This document shows positions 1-6,826 of a DNA stretch of 6,826 bases, one piece after another. The position numbers and the translations under genes are program-made. Position 1 is the stretch's first letter, and every line of letters starts with the position of its first letter. The DNA lies in the NCBI GenBank assembly GCA_905197385.1, contig CAJJYO010000089.1:1-6826 (forward strand), given 5' to 3'. Source of the stretch: an uncultured Collinsella sp. GTDB lineage: Bacteria; Actinomycetota; Coriobacteriia; Coriobacteriales; Coriobacteriaceae. The notes below the pieces were generated by a model. The model searched no databases. It was not told where the DNA came from and worked only from the letters and a program-made list of their open reading frames with translations.

Positions 1-238
1 GGACTGAACCCATGCGCTCAAGCTCGGCCTTCAGCAAACCAGCCGCGGAATCCGGACGGGTCGACTTAAACGAATTGGAGCAGACGAGCTCTGCCAGGTG
101 ATCGGTATGGTGGGCCGGGGAGCTCACCTGGGGGCGCATCTCGCACAGCTTTACGGCAAACCCGCGATCTGCCAGCTGGATCGCGCACTCCGAACCCGCC
201 AGACCGCCACCGATAACTGTCACCTGATCGAACTGCAT
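1..238 (-). CDS. trmFO: TrmFO, folate-dependent tRNA (uracil-54) C5-methyltransferase, N-terminal part
   Basis: This gene is cut by the window edge: 79 N-terminal codons are visible of a family that usually has about 430-450. TrmFO makes 5-methyluridine at position 54 of the tRNA T-loop in the cytoplasm, using methylene-tetrahydrofolate and reduced FAD. The fragment opens with a dinucleotide-binding strand and the FAD loop [10 protein letters not shown] (residues 8-17), followed by CEMRP (32-36) and the family signature AELVCSNSF (49-57). That signature contains Cys53, which matches the numbering of the cysteine studied in the Bacillus subtilis enzyme. The ATG at 238 has a good Shine-Dalgarno sequence (AGAAAGGTG, 7 bases upstream) that touches the dprA stop codon. 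The gene is the last visible member of the yraN-comM-dprA-trmFO unit. In many Firmicutes topA lies between dprA and trmFO; here nothing does. Identity is secure from the N-terminus alone; completeness cannot be judged. Confidence 0.95.
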   Translation of the reverse strand, partial: MQFDQVTVIGGGLAGSECAIQLADRGFAVKLCEMRPQVSSPAHHTDHLAELVCSNSFKSTRPDSAAGLLKAELERMGSV

Positions 239-252
239 CTGCAAACACCTTT

Positions 253-1188
253 CTAATTGACACGTTTCCCATTGTGACCGAAGGGTGTCTGGGCGTGAAG
301 GGCAAACTTGGAGGGCGCATACCTTCCATCCATCATGCGCTCGATAAGGCCCTCGAGTTCAAGCGAACCCAAGAGTTTGAGTACGCCGACAGCATCGAGC
401 GAGACGAGCGCCGCGATGTCGTCGACCTTGAGCGGAGAGGCGATGAGCGCATGCATCACGGTCTGCTGCGTTGGATCCAGGTCGGCAATGCCGGGAGCAT
501 CGGGGCGCGAGTAGCGCAGGGTTCCGTAGATGCGTGAGATAGCCATCTCGATAGATTCCTCGTCGACGATGCAGCAGGCACCGTTCGCAATGAGGTAATT
601 CGTGCCACGCGACTCGGGCGATAGGATCGACCCCGGCACGGCAAGAAGTTCGCGCCCCAAATCCATAGCAGCCTCGGCTGTAGAAAACGTCCCAGAAGGC
701 ATACCCGCCTCGGATACAAAGAGGGCTTGCGACAGGGCCGCGATCACGCGATTGCGGCGCGGAAAGGCGAACTTGCGCGGACCCATGCCCCACGGAGAGA
801 TCGACACGACCGCGCCACCCGTATCGAGCGTGCGAGCAATAAGCCCCGCGCTTGAACGCGGATAGACCACGTCGGCGCCCGTCCCCAGCACCACGACGTG
901 TTTGCCGCCGGCGTTGACCGCAGCCCAACCCGAGGCCTGGTCACAACCGACCGCGCCGCCCGAAACAACCGTCACGCCCGCATCAACCGCCACCTTTGCC
1001 GCAAGCTCTGCCACGGCAAGACCATACGGCGAGGCCTTGCGCGCGCCGATGATGGAGAGCGCGGGCGTCGAAAGCACCTCGGGGTTGCCGCGCACATAAA
1101 GCGTCTGGGGTATATCAGAAAGCTCCAAAACGGTCTCGGGATACAACGCATCGCCTGGATGCAGCTCGAAGGTTCCCTCGGCCATCAT
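253..1188 (-). CDS. dprA: DprA/Smf family DNA-processing protein
   Basis: DprA binds single-stranded DNA in the cytoplasm and loads RecA on it during natural transformation; the family also occurs in bacteria not known to be competent. The product is 311 residues. A Rossmann-like core spans about residues 40-215 and shows [12 protein letters not shown] (45-56), [10 protein letters not shown] (74-83), [11 protein letters not shown] (100-110), [12 protein letters not shown] (142-153), [16 protein letters not shown] (165-180) and [14 protein letters not shown] (182-195). A winged-helix-like C-terminal domain covers about 236-293. The N-terminus starts almost directly at the YP-x-x-V motif before the core, so the SAM/HhH-like domain of longer homologues is absent. 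Two adjacent ATGs (1188 and 1185) follow a perfect AAGGAGG, at 5 and 8 bases. The 1188 start overlaps the comM stop as ATGA, which suggests translational coupling; 1185 would give 310 residues. The frame stays open well upstream inside comM, but without a ribosome binding site. The stop is TAG at 253-255. Confidence 0.95.
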   Translation of the reverse strand: MMAEGTFELHPGDALYPETVLELSDIPQTLYVRGNPEVLSTPALSIIGARKASPYGLAVAELAAKVAVDAGVTVVSGGAVGCDQASGWAAVNAGGKHVVVLGTGADVVYPRSSAGLIARTLDTGGAVVSISPWGMGPRKFAFPRRNRVIAALSQALFVSEAGMPSGTFSTAEAAMDLGRELLAVPGSILSPESRGTNYLIANGACCIVDEESIEMAISRIYGTLRYSRPDAPGIADLDPTQQTVMHALIASPLKVDDIAALVSLDAVGVLKLLGSLELEGLIERMMDGRYAPSKFALHAQTPFGHNGKRVN

Positions 1189-2708
1189 TGGTCCCTCCTT
1201 CCCTGGTACATCGCCGCCTCGAGTACGTGATCCTGCGTCACTTGCTCGCTCTCGGCGACGTCGGCGATTGTACGCGCGATACGCACCAGGCGCACGATGC
1301 CGCGGCCCGTGAGATGCGTGCGTTTGGACAGACCGAGCACACACTTCTCCGCCGCACCATCGAGCTCAAAGGTCGAAACGACGCCGTCAATGGACCGTGT
1401 CTCGTCATCCTCGGCCTCGGCATCCGCATCGTCCATACGGGACTCGCGCCAGGCGCGAAAGGCGCGACCGCGCACAACGTAGTCACGTAACTCGGCCGAC
1501 GACATACCCTCCGCACCCTCAATAATCACTTGAGGGTCGGGACGGGTCACATCGATCATCATGTCGATACGGTCGGCCAAGGGACCGCGCAGTTTAGACC
1601 GATAGCGCTCGACCATCGCCGCCGAGCAGCGACACGGTACCTCGCGATCGCCCAAAAAGCCGCAGGGGCAGGGATTGCTCGCAGCCAGCAGCTGAAAGCG
1701 CGACGGGAAGGTAAAGGCCCCGTCGACGCGTACGATCCTCACATAGCCGCGCTCGATAGGCTGTCTGAGCGTCTGCAGCACACCCGTGGGAAACTCGGCA
1801 AGCTCGTCCAAAAAGAGCACGCCGCCATGAGCAAGGCTAATTTCGCCCGGATGCACTGGACGCCCGCCGCCGATGAGGCCCGCGGTCGAAATGCTGTGAT
1901 GCGGGCTGCGGAAGGGGCGATGCCCCGCAAGCAGTCCATCGATGTTCTCACCCAAGACCGAATGGATGCACAGCGCCTCCTGCTGGTCCTCGACGGAAAG
2001 CTCGGGCAGGATGCCGGTCATACGGCGTGCGAGCATCGTCTTGCCCGATCCCGGGGACCCAATCATGAGCAAGCCGAGTTCTCCTGCCGCCGCAAGCGCC
2101 ATGCCGCGTTTAGCGACTTCCTGCCCCAGCACGTCGGCATAGTCGAGCTCAGGCTCAAAGGTCGCCTCGACGTCCTCGGAATCCAGATAGTGCCGCGCGG
2201 CATCGCCCATGCCATGGGCAAGCTGAGACAAATGATCGATAAAGCCGCAATCCACGCCCGCGAGTGGCACATGCCGGTCTGACCTGCCGGCGATAAAAGA
2301 CAACCCCATGTCGCGAGCCAGCAGCTGAAACGCCACCTCGCCCTTGACGGGAAGCACCGTACCGTCCAAGCCGAGCTCGCCGGCGATAAGGCAGCGATCG
2401 AGGTTGTCACGGGGAATCTGCCCATCGGCCGCTAGAACCGCGATGGCGATGGGCAGATCAAAGCCGCTACCGGTCTTGCGAATATCGCCGGGCGCCAGGT
2501 TGACCGTAATGCCCGAGCGTGGGATCTCGAACCCGGCGGAGCGCATCGCGCAGCGAATACGACCGCGTGACTCCATCACCTCCATACTCGGAATACCGAG
2601 CATCTGAATGCCCGGAACGCCACCGGCAAGCGAGACCTCGACCGTGACGGGAATCGCCTCGACGCCGCGGATGCAGGCCGCGTGAACGGCAAACGTCTCG
2701 AACGCCAT
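1185..2708 (-). CDS. comM: ComM/YifB family Mg-chelatase-like AAA+ ATPase
   Basis: ComM is a hexameric AAA+ helicase; in Vibrio it drives branch migration when transforming DNA is integrated. The product is 507 residues, the usual family length. The N-terminal ChlI/Lon-protease-like domain (about 1-165) has the family block SGITVNLAPGDIRKTGSGFD (65-84). The AAA+ module follows, with Walker A GSPGSGKT (217-224), RSPHHSISTAGLIGGG (267-282), PGEISLAHGGVLFLDELAEF (287-306, including Walker B) and LRQPIERG (314-321). Then come the cysteine cluster NPCPCG and CRC (345-361), RYRSKLRGPLADRID (368-382), and a C-terminal Mg-chelatase domain with GRGIVRLVRIARTIADVA (468-485). An acidic stretch at about 426-436 is discussed in the findings. 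The ATG at 2708 shares its A with the yraN stop (TGATG) and has AGGTG 5 bases upstream. The adjacent upstream GTG (2711) is too close to that site. The stop TGA at 1185-1187 overlaps the dprA ATG. Longer open sequence upstream is only the yraN region in another frame. Confidence 0.97.
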   Translation of the reverse strand: MAFETFAVHAACIRGVEAIPVTVEVSLAGGVPGIQMLGIPSMEVMESRGRIRCAMRSAGFEIPRSGITVNLAPGDIRKTGSGFDLPIAIAVLAADGQIPRDNLDRCLIAGELGLDGTVLPVKGEVAFQLLARDMGLSFIAGRSDRHVPLAGVDCGFIDHLSQLAHGMGDAARHYLDSEDVEATFEPELDYADVLGQEVAKRGMALAAAGELGLLMIGSPGSGKTMLARRMTGILPELSVEDQQEALCIHSVLGENIDGLLAGHRPFRSPHHSISTAGLIGGGRPVHPGEISLAHGGVLFLDELAEFPTGVLQTLRQPIERGYVRIVRVDGAFTFPSRFQLLAASNPCPCGFLGDREVPCRCSAAMVERYRSKLRGPLADRIDMMIDVTRPDPQVIIEGAEGMSSAELRDYVVRGRAFRAWRESRMDDADAEAEDDETRSIDGVVSTFELDGAAEKCVLGLSKRTHLTGRGIVRLVRIARTIADVAESEQVTQDHVLEAAMYQGRRDQ

Positions 2709-3115
2709 CACGACACCTGCCAATCGAACGCGTTGTACTGGTGCTCGATCTCGGCGATATGCCCGCCGCGGATGGTGACACCCACGGCATCGAAGCGAAT
2801 CGCCTTGAGCGGATAATGCTCCATGAGATAGCAACTTGCGATGCGGCGGTAGCGGCGTTGCTTTTGGGCGTCCACGGCCTCCTCGGGAAAGACCCGCGTG
2901 TTGCAATCCAGCGCAACGCGTCTGGTCTTGACCTCGGCCATCACCACGACATCGTCGAGCTCATCGAGCAGCACCAGGTCGGCCTCGCCCTCGGTGCAAC
3001 GATAGCCCTGCTCCAGCAAGGTGTAGCCGCGCTCGTTAAAGTAGTCGATGGTGATCAGCTCGCCCAGCATGCCCAGCTCGCGAGGACTGAGTCCCTTGAT
3101 AAACTCGGGCGTCAT
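2708..3115 (-). CDS. yraN: YraN (UPF0102) family putative nuclease
   Basis: This family has a restriction-endonuclease-like fold and is thought to act on DNA; its physiological role is poorly defined. From the ATG at 3115 the product is 135 residues, near the typical 110-130. It shows the family pattern in order: GE (18-19), YFNERGYTLLEQGYRC (25-40), GEADLVLL (43-50) and AEVKTRR (60-66), which together give the PD-(D/E)xK-type D46, E61 and K63. Then come PEEAVDAQKQRRYRRIA (77-93) and IRFDAVGV (106-113). The 3115 ATG has only a G-rich run in front (GGGGGGCG), a poor Shine-Dalgarno. A much better ribosome binding site and ATG lie 78 bases upstream at 3193, in the same frame but separated by a TAA (see the entry at 3140-3193). 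The gene may thus be 5'-truncated, although the conserved core is intact. The stop overlaps the comM start by one base. It is the first full gene of the yraN-comM-dprA-trmFO unit. Confidence 0.9.
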   Translation of the reverse strand: MTPEFIKGLSPRELGMLGELITIDYFNERGYTLLEQGYRCTEGEADLVLLDELDDVVVMAEVKTRRVALDCNTRVFPEEAVDAQKQRRYRRIASCYLMEHYPLKAIRFDAVGVTIRGGHIAEIEHQYNAFDWQVS

Positions 3116-3139
3116 CGCCCCCCAGTCGAGCTCGCCGTT

Positions 3140-3193
3140 TTACCAACGCTCCTTGAGCTGCTGCGTCTTGCTCTTTTTGCTTGCGGCACTCAT
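3140..3193 (-). CDS. 17-codon reading frame ahead of yraN: detached yraN N-terminus or leader peptide
   Basis: The ATG at 3193 has the best ribosome binding site of this unit (AAAGGAG, 5 bases away). It encodes MSAASKKSKTQQLKERW and then stops at TAA (3140-3142). Continuing in the same frame gives NGELDWGA and then the yraN ATG at 3115 (MTPEF...). The continuation reads like protein, so the likeliest explanation is that yraN originally started at 3193 and a single sense codon (for example CAA or AAA) became TAA. The alternatives are a genuine short leader peptide with reinitiation at 3115, stop readthrough, or a sequencing error. The lysine-rich segment resembles a disordered N-terminal tail rather than a folded domain. 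The reading frame and ribosome binding site are directly visible; the origin is inference. Confidence 0.45.
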   Translation of the reverse strand: MSAASKKSKTQQLKERW

Positions 3194-3291
3194 GGAATCT
3201 CCTTTCCCGCACACTGCATTGCCCCGATGATGAGGGCACCTTTCATGCGGGTAAGTACCGGAAGCAAACCAAAAGCTGACCAAATGCCGTC
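3194..3291 (-). promoter_or_regulatory. Upstream region of the yraN-comM-dprA-trmFO unit, no clear promoter
   Basis: This 98-base stretch lies between the terminator after rnhB and the first ribosome binding site of the yraN unit, so it should hold that unit's promoter. I see no convincing -35/-10 pair. The best fragments are TTGACG at the end of the terminator U-tract (with no -10 at 16-18 bases) and an isolated TACTTA. A short hairpin (TGCCC 3220-3224 with GGGCA 3234-3238) would sit in the leader just before the ribosome binding site. Transcription could also arrive by readthrough from rnhB. Confidence 0.3.
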
Positions 3292-3333
3292 AAAAAACGG
3301 GCCGTACGCAACAATGGTGTTGCACACGGCCCG
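3292..3333 (-). terminator. Intrinsic terminator after rnhB
   Basis: The arms 3298-3313 and 3318-3333 form a 16-bp stem with a 4-base loop, followed on the minus strand by six consecutive T (3297-3292). In minus-strand RNA all 16 positions pair, two of them as G-U wobbles. In plus-strand RNA those two positions would be A-C mismatches. This strand asymmetry supports action on the rnhB transcript. It separates rnhB from the yraN unit. Confidence 0.92.
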
Positions 3334-3335
3334 CT

Positions 3336-3345
3336 ACCAGCTGGT
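3336..3345. repeat. 10-bp perfect palindrome ACCAGCTGGT
   Basis: ACCAGCTGGT lies two bases beyond the base of the rnhB terminator stem, in the 3' untranslated part of rnhB. It is a perfect palindrome, but short enough to be chance. No function is assigned. Confidence 0.3.
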
Positions 3346-3382
3346 TTACAAAACTCCAGAAGTCCCTGTCTCCACAATTGAC

Positions 3383-4171
3383 CTAGAAAAGGCGCTCAGT
3401 CTGCAGAAAGTTTCCGCAAAAGCTCACGCGGTGCAACGGACAAAGTCCATGTTTGCGAATGGCCTCGATGTGCTCGGGGCTCGCATAGCCCTTCGACTCG
3501 GCCAGATGGTACTCGGGGTACTCGGCGTCGTACTCGACCATCATCTCGTCACGCGTGACCTTGGCCATGATGGACGCCGCAGCGATGCAGGCGATCTTGG
3601 CATCGCCCTTCACCACATCGCGCTCGTTAGGAACGGCGCCCAAGGGGTTGCCATCCATAAGCACGCAATCGGGCTCGAGCCCCGTATCGGCCACGGCGCC
3701 CGCAACGGCGGTACGGATAGCACGGGCCATGCCCATCTCATCGATATCCTTAGGCGCGATATGGCAAAAACCGATCGCCGTCGCCACCTCGGCAATCTTC
3801 ACTGAGAGCAACTCGCGGCGCGCCGGCGTGAGCTTTTTGGAATCATTGATGCCCCAGACGCGCGGCTCCATAGGAAGGCAGACGGCGCATACCGTCAAAG
3901 GACCGGCCACCGATCCGCGACCCACCTCGTCGACACCAACGACCACCCCATCGCCGCCAAGCTCATGCATAAGCTCGTACATGTCATTGACGCGCTCGCG
4001 CTCGGCAAGCTCTTTGGCATGGCGTTTAAGAGCACGCTCGCAAGCCTTGATCACCTGCTGGCGCGGGTCCTCGCGATAATGCTCCACGAGGGCGGGGATC
4101 TCCTCAAACGTTGCGCTCGCCAACTCACCGGCAACCTGCGATGCCGAAACCGAGCTCGTCATGTTGGCCAT
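3383..4171 (-). CDS. rnhB: Ribonuclease HII
   Basis: RNase HII cuts the RNA strand of RNA-DNA hybrids and starts ribonucleotide excision repair by nicking at single ribonucleotides in DNA. The product is 262 residues. Residues 1-75 form a helical, charged extension like that of Bacillus-type RnhB (DPRQQVIKACERALKRHAKE, 35-54). The catalytic core follows: VDEVGRGSVAGP (80-91) with Asp81 and Glu82, NDSKKLTPARRELL (109-122), LMDGNP (171-176) with Asp173, KGDAKIACIAAASIMAKVTRD (188-208) with Asp190, and the C-terminal ESKGYASPEHIEAIRKHG (225-242) and HRVSF (247-251). All four metal-binding acidic residues are present. The ATG at 4171 has AAGGAGG 7 bases upstream. The in-frame ATG at 4189 lies before that ribosome binding site and would encode it, so it is not the start. 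The gene follows rplS across a terminator with no room for a normal promoter between them, and is closed by its own terminator. Confidence 0.96.
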   Translation of the reverse strand: MANMTSSVSASQVAGELASATFEEIPALVEHYREDPRQQVIKACERALKRHAKELAERERVNDMYELMHELGGDGVVVGVDEVGRGSVAGPLTVCAVCLPMEPRVWGINDSKKLTPARRELLSVKIAEVATAIGFCHIAPKDIDEMGMARAIRTAVAGAVADTGLEPDCVLMDGNPLGAVPNERDVVKGDAKIACIAAASIMAKVTRDEMMVEYDAEYPEYHLAESKGYASPEHIEAIRKHGLCPLHRVSFCGNFLQTERLF

Positions 4172-4184
4172 ACCAGGCCCTCCT

Positions 4185-4192
4185 TGCATGCA
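4185..4192. repeat. 8-bp palindrome TGCATGCA
   Basis: TGCATGCA lies between the rplS terminator U-tract and the rnhB ribosome binding site. It is a perfect but short palindrome, probably coincidental, and is recorded because this gap is only about 20 bases long. Confidence 0.25.
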
Positions 4193-4200
4193 AATCAGAT

Positions 4201-4230
4201 AAAAAGAAGGGCCACCCGAAGGTGACCCTT
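4201..4230 (-). terminator. Intrinsic terminator between rplS and rnhB
   Basis: The arms 4207-4216 and 4221-4230 form a 10-bp stem with a C-UUCG-G tetraloop on the minus-strand RNA, followed by CTTTTT (4206-4201). One pair is a U-G wobble in minus-strand RNA and would be a C-A mismatch on the other strand, which supports the orientation. The hairpin is compact and stable, so it should strongly reduce transcription into rnhB. Confidence 0.92.
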
Positions 4231-4231
4231 G

Positions 4232-4249
4232 TGTCCAAACGAGTGGACA
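4232..4249 (-). other. Small hairpin between rplS stop and its terminator
   Basis: TGTCCA (4232-4237) pairs perfectly with TGGACA (4244-4249) around a 6-base loop. It begins about 15 bases after the rplS stop codon and ends one base before the terminator stem. It has no U-tract of its own. It may stabilise the 3' end of the mRNA or assist the terminator; this is inference. Confidence 0.5.
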
Positions 4250-4264
4250 GACGCTGCGATCTTC

Positions 4265-4606
4265 TTAGCGCTTCTCGGGGATGCGAGCAGCCTTGCCCAC
4301 CTTGTCGCGGAGGTAGTACAGCTTGGCACGACGGACGCGACCATGACGGACGACCTCGAGCTTGGCGATCTTGGGGCTGTGAAGCGGGAAGGTACGCTCA
4401 ACACCGACACCGAAGGACATCTTGCGGACGGTGAAGGTCTCGCGGGCACCGGCGCCGGCCATGCGGATGACGTCGCCCTGGAAGACCTGGATGCGCTCGC
4501 GGTCGCCTTCCTTAATGCGGTAGTGAACCTTGACGTTGTCGGCGACGCGAACCTGAGGAATGTCCTCGCGGATCTGCTGACGCTCGATTGCGCGGATGTA
4601 ATCCAT
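4265..4606 (-). CDS. rplS: 50S ribosomal protein bL19
   Basis: bL19 sits at the 30S-50S interface of the ribosome. The product is 113 residues, matching the usual 113-118. The family pattern is visible through most of the length: [20 protein letters not shown] (8-27), [15 protein letters not shown] (33-47), [20 protein letters not shown] (56-75), [20 protein letters not shown] (76-95) and [14 protein letters not shown] (96-109). The ATG at 4606 is chosen because AAGGAA lies about 7 bases upstream. An in-frame TTG two codons earlier (4612) almost abuts that site and is rejected. The gene has its own promoter and leader, about 210 bases after ppdK, and a double hairpin downstream. It is thus probably a single-gene transcript with limited readthrough into rnhB. 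No lepB gene lies next to it, unlike in many actinobacteria. Confidence 0.97.
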   Translation of the reverse strand: MDYIRAIERQQIREDIPQVRVADNVKVHYRIKEGDRERIQVFQGDVIRMAGAGARETFTVRKMSFGVGVERTFPLHSPKIAKLEVVRHGRVRRAKLYYLRDKVGKAARIPEKR

Positions 4607-4630
4607 GTGCAATTCCTTACTCTTCTAGAG

Positions 4631-4654
4631 GTGCCGTACCACCTTGGCCGGCAC
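4631..4654 (-). promoter_or_regulatory. Leader hairpin upstream of rplS
   Basis: GTGCCG (4631-4636) and CGGCAC (4649-4654) form a perfect 6-bp stem with a 12-base loop in the roughly 60-base untranslated leader, ending about 12 bases before the Shine-Dalgarno. Structured leaders that bind their own protein are known for several ribosomal-protein genes, and a Firmicute L19 leader family has been described. I cannot tell whether this one belongs to it. Confidence 0.4.
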
Positions 4655-4675
4655 GTAGTTGAACAAACGTATTCG

Positions 4676-4703
4676 AGTATACACGCGCGGGTTTCTGCTG
4701 CAA
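4676..4703 (-). promoter_or_regulatory. Probable rplS promoter
   Basis: On the minus strand the -10 box is TATACT (4681-4676), matching the consensus at 5 of 6 positions. A weak -35, TTGCAG (4703-4698), lies 16 bases upstream. An AT-rich stretch with a six-A run on the minus strand (around 4711-4716) lies just above the -35 and could act as an UP-like element, as expected for a ribosomal-protein gene. Transcription would start near 4669 and give a leader of about 60 bases. Confidence 0.6.
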
Positions 4704-4740
4704 GAACAATTTTTTACGCAGACAAAAAGACAAAACCCGC
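4687..4740. repeat. 8-bp inverted repeat around the rplS promoter
   Basis: GCGGGTTT (4687-4694) and AAACCCGC (4733-4740) are perfect inverted copies separated by 38 bases. The first arm lies in the spacer between the proposed -35 and -10 of rplS. The second lies 9 bases beyond the ppdK terminator stem. On DNA it could be a split operator. In RNA reading through from ppdK it could form a loose stem. Either role is speculative. Confidence 0.4.
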
Positions 4741-4777
4741 ACATGATAACCGCCCGTCTCACGAATGAGACGGGCGG
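4740..4777 (-). terminator. Probable intrinsic terminator after ppdK
   Basis: The arms 4750-4761 and 4766-4777 form a perfect 12-bp GC-rich stem. The loop on the minus-strand RNA is UUCG. It lies about 40 bases after the ppdK stop. The tail is weaker than in the other two terminators of the window: TTATCATGTG directly after the stem, with T-rich sequence (GGGTTTTGTCTTTTT) only about 10 bases later. Termination may therefore be incomplete. The opposite strand has no U-tract. Confidence 0.7.
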
Positions 4778-4793
4778 CATGAAGGGGGCTACG

Positions 4794-4805
4794 TTAGGCG
4801 CCTAA
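4794..4805. repeat. 12-bp perfect palindrome TTAGGCGCCTAA
   Basis: This perfect palindrome lies between the ppdK stop codon and its terminator hairpin. TTAGGCG recurs as a direct copy at 4816-4822, where its complement supplies the ppdK stop codon. The segment between them (CCTAA ... TTAGG) could also fold as a 5-bp hairpin. No function is assigned. Confidence 0.45.
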
Positions 4806-4815
4806 ACCCAGAACA

Positions 4816-6826
<2,011 letters not shown>

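Noticed and set aside
1189..1344. N-terminal extension of DprA into comM
   Set aside because: There is no ribosome binding site at the upstream Met, the sequence is arginine-rich and unlike DprA, and a perfect AAGGAGG sits directly before the ATG pair at 1188/1185.
2709..2906. N-terminal extension of ComM
   Set aside because: The frame is open upstream of 2708, but the sequence belongs to yraN in another frame. The family N-terminus (MAFETFAVHA) and a ribosome binding site fit 2708.
3194..3382. Mobile element or CRISPR-like repeat in the gap between rnhB and yraN
   Set aside because: The only strong inverted repeat there ends in a six-T tract and is a terminator. There are no repeated spacers, target-site duplications or transposase remnants.
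2741..3805. A 354-codon open frame on the plus strand
   Set aside because: It runs antisense through yraN, the terminator region and rnhB, has no recognisable motif, and follows the complementary-frame pattern expected opposite high-GC genes.
4172..4189. Upstream ATG for rnhB
   Set aside because: Its codons would themselves encode the AAGGAGG ribosome binding site that serves the ATG at 4171.
4607..4612. TTG start two codons upstream in rplS
   Set aside because: The AAGGAA ribosome binding site almost abuts it, while its spacing suits the ATG at 4606, which also gives the expected bL19 N-terminus.

Overview
The window looks like ordinary chromosomal core from a high-GC actinobacterium, most likely a Coriobacteriia member (Collinsella-like). 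The grounds are a GC content of roughly 60 % (by eye), an actinobacterial-style pyruvate phosphate dikinase, the gene order rplS / rnhB / yraN-comM-dprA that is familiar from actinobacteria, and a trmFO gene, which most other actinobacteria lack. The taxonomic call is an inference from gene content and recalled family sequences; no search was run. Every gene I can support lies on the minus strand, so transcription runs from high to low coordinates.

In transcription order: (1) the last 669 codons of ppdK (5' end outside the window), followed by a 12-bp palindrome and a UUCG-loop terminator hairpin; (2) a promoter with a clear TATACT -10 box, a short structured leader, and rplS (ribosomal protein bL19), followed by a small hairpin and a strong intrinsic terminator; (3) rnhB (RNase HII), whose ribosome binding site begins about 16 bases after that terminator's U-tract, closed by a long 16-bp terminator hairpin with six U; (4) a compact four-gene unit yraN-comM-dprA-trmFO. 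Its junctions are a 1-base overlap (yraN/comM), a 4-base ATGA overlap (comM/dprA) and a 14-base gap in which the trmFO ribosome binding site touches the dprA stop codon. trmFO runs off the low-coordinate end after 79 codons.

The genes cover central carbon metabolism (PEP/pyruvate interconversion), translation (bL19, tRNA m5U54 methylation), removal of RNA from DNA (RNase HII), and handling of single-stranded or incoming DNA (YraN, ComM, DprA). ComM and DprA together are the usual chromosomal part of natural-transformation recombination, but the uptake machinery is not in this window.

Two points stand out. In ppdK, the position of the catalytic phospho-histidine (usual motif T-S-H-A-A) is asparagine (T-S-N-A-A), and the nearby R-G-G has become H-G-G, while the catalytic residues of the PEP/pyruvate domain are intact. 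Upstream of yraN, a strong ribosome binding site and ATG lie in frame with yraN but are cut off from it by one TAA codon, which suggests a recent nonsense change or a short leader peptide. I found no mobile elements, CRISPR arrays, tRNA or rRNA genes, and no stretch over 300 bases without a gene.
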